Positions 44,342 through 51,242 of a stretch of 64,000 bases of DNA are shown piece after piece. How positions within the stretch are numbered: position 1 is the first letter of the stretch; the number at the start of each line of letters is the position of its first letter. A model generated the notes under the pieces. That model saw nothing but the letters and a program-made list of their open reading frames with translations. It was not told where the DNA came from and did no database searches. The translations under genes and the position numbers were made by a program. The DNA lies in assembly GCF_030811595.1 (NCBI RefSeq), contig NZ_JAUSRB010000002.1, forward strand, positions 4,340,001 to 4,404,000. Direction: 5' to 3'. This DNA is from Streptosporangium brasiliense. Lineage in GTDB: Bacteria; Actinomycetota; Actinomycetes; Streptosporangiales; Streptosporangiaceae.

Positions 44342-44828
44342 CGCGCTCCTCCGTCCCGCGCGGACGCCCCTCGGAGGTTCTCCGCCGGGCCCCGACGGAG
44401 CGGCGCTCCCGCCGGTCGCCCCGCAGTTCCTCCCGCCGGTCCTCCCGCTCTTCCAGCTCCTCCAGGTCCTCCTGCTCGTCCTGGATAGCCCCGAGGCCGT
44501 CCTCCGCGGCGGCGAGCCGCCTGCGGAGCCGGCGGTTCTCCTCGGCCAGCCGGCGGCTGTCCGAGCTGAGCCACGGATCGTCCTCCCACCAGTCGATGCC
44601 CAGCTCCCGCGCCGTGTCCACCGAGGCGATCAGCAGCCGCAGCTTGATCGTGAGCAGTTCGATGTCCAGCAGGTTCACGCGGATGTCTCCCACGATCACC
44701 ACGCCTCTGTCGAGCACCCGCTCCAGGATGTCGCCCAGGTTGGTGGACTCGTGCCGGGCGGGCGCCCTGCCACCGTAGGACTGGGGGAAAACGGAGCCGG
44801 ACCGTGCCGGATCGGTCATCTCAGTCAC
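44334..44828 (-). CDS. gvpJ: Gas vesicle protein GvpJ (GvpA-like minor structural protein)
   Basis: A 164-aa protein with a GvpA-like core at about 30-80: NLGDILERVLDRGVVIVGDI, RVNLLDIELLTIKLRLLIAS, SVDTARELG. A long charged coiled tail follows (LAEENRRLRRRLAAAEDGLG), then Glu/Arg-rich sequence. The longer tail and position after gvpO favour GvpJ, a minor component of the vesicle tip, over GvpA. GTG 44828 starts 2 bases after the gvpO stop; ATG 44819 is an alternative. Confidence 0.88.
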   Translation of the reverse strand: MTEMTDPARSGSVFPQSYGGRAPARHESTNLGDILERVLDRGVVIVGDIRVNLLDIELLTIKLRLLIASVDTARELGIDWWEDDPWLSSDSRRLAEENRRLRRRLAAAEDGLGAIQDEQEDLEELEEREDRREELRGDRRERRSVGARRRTSEGRPRGTEERGG

Positions 44829-44830
44829 GC

Positions 44831-45271
<441 letters not shown>

Positions 45272-45275
45272 GGGA

Positions 45276-45548
45276 TCATTCCCCCTCTCCGCCTCGGCCC
45301 GGCACGGTCATGCCGGGCAGGTCCGGCTGGGCCACCATCCGTTCGAGGATCTCCGTTGTCGCCTGGGCCGCCTCCTCCTCGGAGATCTGGCCGGAGAGCC
45401 TGGCCTCCTCGACCTCCTCCAGCCTGCGCCGGACCGCGGCCGGGTGCCGCATTTCGAGTTCGGCCTGTTCCTGCAGCATCTCCCCGATCTTGATGAGCGC
45501 GCGGATCGGGGCGAAGGGCAGGCCGAATGTCAGGCTGAACAGGTCCAT
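45276..45548 (-). CDS. gvpG: Gas vesicle protein GvpG
   Basis: A 90-aa GvpG, a small helical accessory protein of gas vesicle assembly. It begins FSLTFGLPFAPIRALIKIGE (residues 4-23), the family signature, and continues with a Glu-rich helix, AVRRRLEEVEEARLSGQISE. It sits between gvpF and gvpO with gaps of 3 and 4 bp. Confidence 0.92.
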   Translation of the reverse strand: MDLFSLTFGLPFAPIRALIKIGEMLQEQAELEMRHPAAVRRRLEEVEEARLSGQISEEEAAQATTEILERMVAQPDLPGMTVPGRGGEGE

Positions 45549-45551
45549 CCG

Positions 45552-46364
45552 TCATTCCCCCTGTCCCCGCGTCGTGACGAAGTCGTACGGTGCCATCGGG
45601 CCGAGCAGGCGCAGGTCGACCCGGCCCGCCCAGCGCTCGCCCAGCCCGTCCAGGACCTCCTCGAACTCGGCCTGCCGGCCGGTCTCCACCAGGACGGCCA
45701 CGTGCGCGGCGTCCTGCTCGTGGGTCGGCTCGCGCACGGCGACGGCGACGCACCGCGGGGCGACGGCCTCGACCAGCACGGCCGTGTCGGCGTCGCGCTT
45801 GGCCGCGACCGCCTCACCGATCATCTGCCCGAGCTGGATCCGCGCGTCCCAGGTCGCCTCCTCCGGACGGCCGCGGATCTCCTCACGCAGCCGCTCGGCC
45901 TCCGGGTTCTCCGCGAGGACCTCCCCGATCACCACCCGCTCGACGTAGCGGCCCTTGACGACGTACTCCGCCCGCCCCTCAAGCTCCTTCAACGCGGTGA
46001 CGAACGCATCGTGGTTGGGGCCCAGCAGCTCCTCGACGACCGCCTCCGGGCCGGTCACCACCGCCCCGAACCGGAACGGGAGCACGGGCACCTCGGCCGC
46101 CGTGTCGTCCAGCAGCCGCTGATGGGCCACCAGGTCGTCGGGCCTGCCCAGCGGGCGGTCCAGGACGATGTCGCTCACCAGGGCGGCGACCTCGCCGTGC
46201 CGTATCAGCTTGATCGGCTGGGGGGGATCGCCCACGCCGCGGGCCTCGGGGGCCAGCTCGACGTCCGCCGGCACGACGCCGTAGACGTAGGAATTGCCGA
46301 CCCGCCCCTGCCGGGCGGTCTCCTCGGACCCGGCGGTCCCTGTCTTCTCGGTAGGCCCGGCCAT
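45552..46364 (-). CDS. gvpF: Gas vesicle protein GvpF (GvpL/GvpF family)
   Basis: A 270-aa GvpF. Signatures: SYVYGVVPADVEL, GEVAALVSDIVLDRPLGRPD, DLVAHQRLLDDTAAEVPVLP, FRFGAVV, YVVKGRYVERVVI and the C-terminal LRLLGPMAPYDFV. GvpF is found at the gas-facing side or on nascent vesicles and probably acts as a GvpA chaperone. Its ATG is one base after the gvpA stop, and it is the better match of the two GvpL/F paralogues here to GvpF. Confidence 0.93.
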   Translation of the reverse strand: MAGPTEKTGTAGSEETARQGRVGNSYVYGVVPADVELAPEARGVGDPPQPIKLIRHGEVAALVSDIVLDRPLGRPDDLVAHQRLLDDTAAEVPVLPFRFGAVVTGPEAVVEELLGPNHDAFVTALKELEGRAEYVVKGRYVERVVIGEVLAENPEAERLREEIRGRPEEATWDARIQLGQMIGEAVAAKRDADTAVLVEAVAPRCVAVAVREPTHEQDAAHVAVLVETGRQAEFEEVLDGLGERWAGRVDLRLLGPMAPYDFVTTRGQGE

Positions 46365-46365
46365 C

Positions 46366-46773
46366 TCACCCCTCCTCTCGCCGTCGCCGCCGGCGAGGCG
46401 CCGGTTCCTCTTCGGGCTCGCCGAGGAAGTCCTGGAGTTTCTCCGAGGCCGCCTCCAGCATCCCCTGGGCGACCCCCTTGCTCTTGGAGCTGCTCACGCC
46501 CTGCGTCATGTCCTGCACGACTTCCGGTAGTCCCTTCCCTCCGGTCTGCGTGAGATCCAGCCGGTTCGTGGCCTCGGCGAAACGTAGGTAGGTGTCGACG
46601 CTGGCCACGACGATGCGCGCGTCGATCGTCAGGATCTCGATGCCGACGAGGGAGACCCTGACGAACGCGTCGATCACGAGGCCCTTGTCCAGGATCGTGT
46701 CGATGACGTCGGCGAGTCCCGACGAGGACCCGCGGCCGGCTCCTCCGCCTCCTGAAGGCTGCACGATGGTCAT
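46366..46773 (-). CDS. gvpA: Major gas vesicle structural protein GvpA
   Basis: A 135-aa GvpA. The wall-forming core is at about 19-74: [56 protein letters not shown], close to the universal GvpA sequence. It carries a C-terminal extension of about 60 residues ending [17 protein letters not shown], as in long actinobacterial GvpA. That tail repeats a motif of the neighbouring SRPBCC protein. GAGGAGATAACGG precedes ATG 46773. The encoded ribs stack to build the hollow vesicle wall. Confidence 0.95.
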   Translation of the reverse strand: MTIVQPSGGGGAGRGSSSGLADVIDTILDKGLVIDAFVRVSLVGIEILTIDARIVVASVDTYLRFAEATNRLDLTQTGGKGLPEVVQDMTQGVSSSKSKGVAQGMLEAASEKLQDFLGEPEEEPAPRRRRRREEG

Positions 46774-46814
46774 CCGTTATCTCCTCGGTCCGCTGCTCGC
46801 TTCCGGCTCCCGGG

Positions 46815-48143
46815 TCATGTGCTCCGGGCGCCTGTCCGTCGGCGGGCGGGACGCGGAGGAGGTCTCTCCTCCGTCTCGGCGGCGGCGCGTCGGCGGGCGG
46901 GGCGTCTCCTGGGGGCCGGTTCTTCCTCCGGCTCCTCTTGCTCTCCGCTCTCCGCTTCTTCGGCGGCGGCGCGTCGGCGGGCGGGGCGCCTTCTGGGGGC
47001 CGGTTCTTCCTCCGGCTCCTCTTGCTCTCCGCTCTCCGTCTCTTCGGCGGCGGCGGCGGCGCGTCGGCGGGCGGGGCGTCTCCTGGGGGCCGGTTCTTCC
47101 TCCGGCTCCTCCTCCCCGCCTTCTCCCTCTTCTTCTTCCGCGCCTTCCTCCGCTGCGCCTTCCTCCACGAGCCTCTCTTCTTCCGGCCCTTCCTCCTCCG
47201 CTGCCTGTTCCTCTTCCTCCGGCGGCTGTTCCTCGCCGGCCTCCTGTCCCGCTCCGGGTTCTTCCTCCCGCTCCTCCGCTTCCTCCCGCTCCCGCTCCTC
47301 CCTGAGGGCGGTCTCGTGGTCCTTGACGACCTTGCTGTCGCGGATCTCGCCGCGCCAGCCCTCGACGTCGTCGGGGTGGAGCACGGTCTGCGTCATGACG
47401 TGCCGCCGGAAGTGCTTGAGCTCCAGGCGGGCCCGCCGGCCCTGCGCGCGCCAGAGGTTGCCGGTGCGCTCGAACAGGCCCTGCGGGTGATACTCCAACA
47501 CGACCAGGATCCGGGTCATGTCGGGGCTGAGCGCGTGGAAGCTCACGGCGCCGTCGACGTAGCCCTTGGCCCCCTTGGAACGCCAGACGATCCGCTGGTC
47601 CGGCACCTGCTCGACGATCGTCGACTCCCAGGTCCGGTGAGACCAGAAGACCTGCGCCTTCCAGTTCGTCTTCTGGTCGTCCTGCTGATCCACTCCCTCG
47701 ACTTTCTTCGTGAAGCTGGGGAAGTCCTGGAACTGGGTCCACTGGTCGTAGACGAGTCGCCGCGAGGCGCCCACGTCGAGCGTCTCGACGATGTTGGTGA
47801 GCTTGAGCTTCTTGCCCTTGCCCCCCTTGCCGCCCCCGGTGATCTTGCTCATCAGGCCGCCGGCCGCCATCTTCACCGCGCCCTTGAGCCCGGCGGCCAC
47901 GGGGTGCTTCGATCCGACCACCGAGCCCAGCAGGCTCAACGCGCCGCCTCCGCCGCCCCCGCCTCCGCCCTGCGCGTAGTCGGTCAGCCGCTCGGTCAGC
48001 CCGCCGATCTTCTCGGTCGCGGACGACAGGATCCGCTCCCCGAGCGCCTCGGCGAGGTTGCGCAGCTCCTGGGTGAGCTCCTCGATGGGCAGCACCTGCC
48101 CGGTGTCCTGGTCAGGCCGGGCGATCCTCGGTTGCTCGGTCAT
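46815..48143 (-). CDS. SRPBCC-domain protein of gas vesicle cluster (GvpZ-like)
   Basis: A 442-aa protein. The N-terminal 110 residues are helical with a Gly-rich stretch. An SRPBCC/cyclase-dehydrase-like domain follows (about 115-255; VYDQWTQFQDFPSFTKKVEG, WESTIVEQVPDQRIVWRSKG, LVVLEYHPQGL). The last 180 residues are acidic-basic low-complexity repeats with three copies of [19 protein letters not shown]. Proteins like this lie in actinomycete gas vesicle loci near gvpY/gvpZ; a biochemical role is unknown. It is 6 bp after the preceding gene and 41 bp before gvpA, in the same transcript. Confidence 0.8.
   Translation of the reverse strand: MTEQPRIARPDQDTGQVLPIEELTQELRNLAEALGERILSSATEKIGGLTERLTDYAQGGGGGGGGGALSLLGSVVGSKHPVAAGLKGAVKMAAGGLMSKITGGGKGGKGKKLKLTNIVETLDVGASRRLVYDQWTQFQDFPSFTKKVEGVDQQDDQKTNWKAQVFWSHRTWESTIVEQVPDQRIVWRSKGAKGYVDGAVSFHALSPDMTRILVVLEYHPQGLFERTGNLWRAQGRRARLELKHFRRHVMTQTVLHPDDVEGWRGEIRDSKVVKDHETALREEREREEAEEREEEPGAGQEAGEEQPPEEEEQAAEEEGPEEERLVEEGAAEEGAEEEEGEGGEEEPEEEPAPRRRPARRRAAAAAEETESGEQEEPEEEPAPRRRPARRRAAAEEAESGEQEEPEEEPAPRRRPARRRAAAETEERPPPRPARRRTGARST
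46878..47112. repeat. Three tandem coding repeats in the SRPBCC gene
   Basis: A unit of about 85-93 bp is present three times between roughly 46878 and 47112, nearly identical at the DNA level, with small in-frame differences in the Ala/Glu runs. Each unit encodes one [15 protein letters not shown] block. Such identity implies recent amplification and likely copy-number variation between strains. Confidence 0.85.
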
Positions 48144-48149
48144 CGGGCC

Positions 48150-48836
48150 TCACCCTCGGGCCCGGCGGACCGGCCGCTCGCGGGTGGCCGTCTGGGTGCG
48201 CCGCGCGCCGGCTCGGCGCCTGGCCGGAGGCTCCCCCTCGGGCTCCTCTTCCTCTTCTTCTTCCTCCTCCTCGGGCTCCTCGCGCTCGCTGCGAGACCTG
48301 CCGGTGCTCCGGCGTCCGCGGGCGGGAGCCGGTTCCTCCTCTTCCTCTTCTTCCTCCTCCTCGGGCCCCTCTTCGTACTCTTCCTCTTCGTCCTCGGGCT
48401 CCTCGCGGGCGGCGCGGGACCTGCCGGCCGGACGGCGGCCGGCGGCCCGGCGCCCGCGGGCGGGTTCCCGCTCTTCCTCGGGCTCCTCCTCGGCGGCCTC
48501 GCCCTGCCCCCGCAGGAACTCCGCGCGCTCGTGGAGCCTGGACGTCAGCGAGTCGATCTGCTTGCTCGCCGCGGTCCGGACGGCGGCCTTGCCGACTTCC
48601 AGCAGCTCACCCCGGACGCTGTCGGTGAGCTTGCTCAGCTCGGGAGAGGATCCGAGCGTCTTCAGCCCCTGCTGCAGCAGGTCGCCTCCGCTCACTCCCA
48701 GCCGCCCGGTCGCGCCGGCCGCCGCCAGTGCGAGCGCCAGCCGCAGCTTGTGACTCCGGCCGAGAAGATAGCCTGCGCCGACGGCCAGGGCCATCTGCAG
48801 TCCGCATTTCACGATCACCACTCCCCAATCGATCAC
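48150..48836 (-). CDS. Gas vesicle operon leader gene: membrane-helix protein with charged repeats
   Basis: A 228-aa protein, first in the gas vesicle operon. It has a hydrophobic N-terminal helix (about 4-50; VKCGLQMALAVGAGYLLGRS), a helical middle (SELSKL-like segment through LTSRLHERAEFL) and a long tail of alternating poly-Glu and Arg/Gly blocks. I do not recognise a defined domain. Its pairing with the SRPBCC gene corresponds to the gvpY-gvpZ pair of Streptomyces clusters by position, so it may be GvpY-like. GTG 48836 follows AAGGCGGA. The tail could bind nucleic acid or membranes. Confidence 0.65.
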   Translation of the reverse strand: MIDWGVVIVKCGLQMALAVGAGYLLGRSHKLRLALALAAAGATGRLGVSGGDLLQQGLKTLGSSPELSKLTDSVRGELLEVGKAAVRTAASKQIDSLTSRLHERAEFLRGQGEAAEEEPEEEREPARGRRAAGRRPAGRSRAAREEPEDEEEEYEEGPEEEEEEEEEEPAPARGRRSTGRSRSEREEPEEEEEEEEEEPEGEPPARRRAGARRTQTATRERPVRRARG

Positions 48837-48891
48837 TCCGCCTTGGGATCCGTCCGTCTACGGGCTCGACCGGTCGGCCGGACGGAAGGGA

Positions 48892-48949
48892 AGACGTCGG
48901 AAGCGCTGACGTCTGCCGCTTTGAACGTGGCGGAAGCGTCTCGCTTCCG
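48892..48949. promoter_or_regulatory. Inverted repeats in the gas vesicle operon leader
   Basis: CGGAAGCG (48931-48938) and CGCTTCCG (48942-48949) form a perfect inverted repeat. A further CGGAAGCG lies at 48898-48905, inside another inverted repeat, AGACGTC (48892-48898) and GACGTCT (48908-48914). They fall between the promoter and the first gene, in the 5' leader, and could be an operator or RNA hairpins. Confidence 0.5.
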
Positions 48950-48962
48950 GATCGGCTGTTTC

Positions 48963-48987
48963 CTACCCTAGAACGTGATAAAGAAAC
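48963..48987 (-). promoter_or_regulatory. SigB-type stress promoter of the gas vesicle operon
   Basis: On the minus strand GTTT (48987-48984), 15 bases, then GGGTAG (48968-48963). This fits the GNNT-N14-16-GGGTAC consensus of Streptomyces SigB-like stress sigma factors, one mismatch in the last base. It would give a leader of about 115 nt. The remaining DNA to 49233 holds AT-rich sequence but no gene. Confidence 0.6.
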
Positions 48988-49233
48988 ACATATAGGTAAA
49001 AAGCGGACATAATTAACCCTGTGGAAAGATACTCAGGTCGCTATGTCGGCAGCCGGTCCGTGACCAAATGCTCGGTGCGAATGCGCGGGAATCGTGAAAT
49101 GGCGCTGAAGCGCTAAGAGTTCGTAACACGATCTTGTCGAGGTCTGCCGGCCGTGTCTGACAGGTGTGACGATTCGGCCTTTGGCGGGGATGAATACCGG
49201 GCGGCGGATCTTCATCCCGCCAAGGGGGCAGGG

Positions 49234-50151
49234 TCACCGGTTGAGCAGCGACTCCGCGATCGCGACGGAGGCCGGGTCGAGAGCGGTCTCGCCGTCGTCG
49301 ATGGCCCACAGCGAGTTCTGCAGCAGCCGCCCGAGCGTCCAGCCGGTCGCGCGTGCGCGGTCCAGTCCGAGGACCTCGGTGAGCAGGTCGAAGCGGCGCC
49401 GCACTACGCGCGGAGCATCGCCCTTCGTGACGACGTCGTCCCACCTGCTGTCCAGGGCGGGCCAGAGGTCGAAGCCGGGGTCCCCGGCGAGCGGCTCGGG
49501 ATCGATGGCGAGCCACGGCTCACGATGGGCGGCGAGAACGTTGTCGTAGTGCAGATCCCAGTGCAGCATCCGGTCTCCGGGCTCGCCGACCAGCTCGGCC
49601 ACCGCCGACGCCCAGCCGCGCAGGAGCTGCCGGTCCGCCGGGTCGGCCAGAGCCGCGACCGCCTCGGGGACCTGCTCCAACATCTCGGTGGCGATGTTGC
49701 CGAGGCTACGCAGTCCCGGCGGCGCAGGGACGCGGACCAGCCGGGCCTGAAGCTCGGCGAGGATGCCCATCGCAACGTCGTCGTCCTCGATCGAGGTCAG
49801 CGTGCGGGCGGCGTCCAGCCGCTCCAGGAGCATGGTGCTGCTTCCTGGGTCCTGGTCGAGCAGCCGCACCATCCCCGCGCCGTTCCAGGTGCGCAGCCCG
49901 ATGAGTGCGGCGGTGGTCTCCTCTCTGGGCATCTGCAGTTTGAGCACCGCGCGCGTGCCGTGCTTACGCAGCACCGGCAGCACCAGCGAGGCTTCCCCGG
50001 CTCCGGCTGCGCCGTCCCGTTCCAGCTCCCAGCGGTCCAGGAATTCCGCAGCGAGAGCCGGCAGTCCGGCGATCCAGGCCCTCCCTTCCTCACCGAAACC
50101 TCTGGCGTACGACACCGCCAGGGACTGCGGGACCTCGACCGCTTCCAACAT
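49234..50151 (-). CDS. APH(6)/streptomycin 6-kinase-like phosphotransferase
   Basis: A 305-aa kinase of the aminoglycoside/hydroxyurea antibiotic-resistance kinase family. The catalytic loop is MLHWDLHYDNVLA (Asp in HWDLHYDN) and the metal-binding Asp is in LAIDPEPLAGDPGFDLWP. The N-lobe has AVLKLQMP with the ATP-anchoring Lys. Members phosphorylate streptomycin or hydroxyurea, but many genomic copies have unknown substrates, so a resistance phenotype should not be assumed. ATG 50151 is chosen because MLEAVEVPQSL matches usual starts. It is a single gene. Confidence 0.85.
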   Translation of the reverse strand: MLEAVEVPQSLAVSYARGFGEEGRAWIAGLPALAAEFLDRWELERDGAAGAGEASLVLPVLRKHGTRAVLKLQMPREETTAALIGLRTWNGAGMVRLLDQDPGSSTMLLERLDAARTLTSIEDDDVAMGILAELQARLVRVPAPPGLRSLGNIATEMLEQVPEAVAALADPADRQLLRGWASAVAELVGEPGDRMLHWDLHYDNVLAAHREPWLAIDPEPLAGDPGFDLWPALDSRWDDVVTKGDAPRVVRRRFDLLTEVLGLDRARATGWTLGRLLQNSLWAIDDGETALDPASVAIAESLLNR

Positions 50152-50330
50152 GCTCAAATCCTGTTCCCTCCAGCGGGAATCGCGTTTCCCGCGGCAACCT
50201 ACCGGATCACAGTGGACGGCCAACCGTCCTCGGCCTTCACCAGTCACAGCTCACGCACGATCACGGTTGGGCTTTCGCAAGGCGTCTCCAGCAGATGAGG
50301 GAGACGAGGGCGTCGTGCAGGTTGCGGGCG

Positions 50331-51242
50331 CTAAGAAACGACGTCCTTCCGCCGGAACCTGCGGAAGGCGAACGCCACCAGGATCGCCGAGTAGGTGACC
50401 GAGATCGCCACACCCTTGATCATTCCGCTGTAGTCGGGCTGCGGCGTGAGGGCTGCCGTCCAGGCCGTGTTCCAGAACGTCGGCAGGAACTCCCGCAGCC
50501 AGCCGAGCGCCTCCACCGCCTGCAGGATGTTGCTCACGATCACCAGGCCGACCGCCCCGCCCACCGCGCCGAGCGGGGAGTCGGTGCCGACCGACAGCAG
50601 GAAGGCCACCGCCGCCACCACGAACTGGCTGATCAGGGCGTAGACGATCACGATGCCGAAGCGGGGCAGCACCTCCAGCGCGGCGATGGTCTCGCCGGTG
50701 CCCGGCACCCGGACGTCGTTCCAGCCGAAGGCGAGGGTCCCGGCCAGCAACGCCATCAGCGGCAGGCAGATCACCGCCGCCGCCGAGTAGCCCATCGCGA
50801 CGACCAGCTTCTGCCGCAGCAGCCGGTCGCGGGGGATGGGGGCGGCCAGCAGGTAGCGCAGCGAGGACCAGCTCGCCTCGCTGGCCACCGTGTCGCCGCA
50901 GAACAGCGCCACCGCGACGACCAGCAGGAAGCTCGCCGACACCGACAGCGCGAACGCGGCGAAGTTCAGGCCGCCCTCGGTCGCCAGGTCGGAGATGCGC
51001 AAGGTGTTGCCCGGCTGGCCGGAGTCGGCGCCGACCTTGAACGCGACCACCAGGACCCACGGCAGCGCGAGCAGCAGGCCGAACATGACCAGCGTGCGGC
51101 GCCGTTTGAACTGGCGGACCACCTCCACCGCGAGCGGCAGGGTGTGCCGGGGCAGGTATCCGCCCGCCGAGCCGTTCCCCGGGGAGCCGGTGGCCGCCGG
51201 ACCGCCGGCGAGAGCCGTACCGGAGCCGTTGGCGCCGCTCAT
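50331..51242 (-). CDS. ABC transporter permease (ABC-2-like)
   Basis: A 303-aa membrane protein with about six helices, first near residues 50-70 and last near 275-295. The N-terminal 35 residues are Gly/Ser-rich and cytoplasmic. FKRRRTLVMFGLLLALPW and SSLRYLLAAPIPRDRLLRQK are typical of ABC-2-type exporter permeases. It overlaps the hydrolase-ATPase gene by 4 bp (ATGA), making an obligate pair. Cargo unknown. Confidence 0.9.
   Translation of the reverse strand: MSGANGSGTALAGGPAATGSPGNGSAGGYLPRHTLPLAVEVVRQFKRRRTLVMFGLLLALPWVLVVAFKVGADSGQPGNTLRISDLATEGGLNFAAFALSVSASFLLVVAVALFCGDTVASEASWSSLRYLLAAPIPRDRLLRQKLVVAMGYSAAAVICLPLMALLAGTLAFGWNDVRVPGTGETIAALEVLPRFGIVIVYALISQFVVAAVAFLLSVGTDSPLGAVGGAVGLVIVSNILQAVEALGWLREFLPTFWNTAWTAALTPQPDYSGMIKGVAISVTYSAILVAFAFRRFRRKDVVS

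Noticed and set aside
49234-50151. Calling the APH-like gene a streptomycin resistance gene
   Set aside because: Kinase motifs are clear but substrate cannot be told from sequence, and there is no streptomycin pathway nearby.
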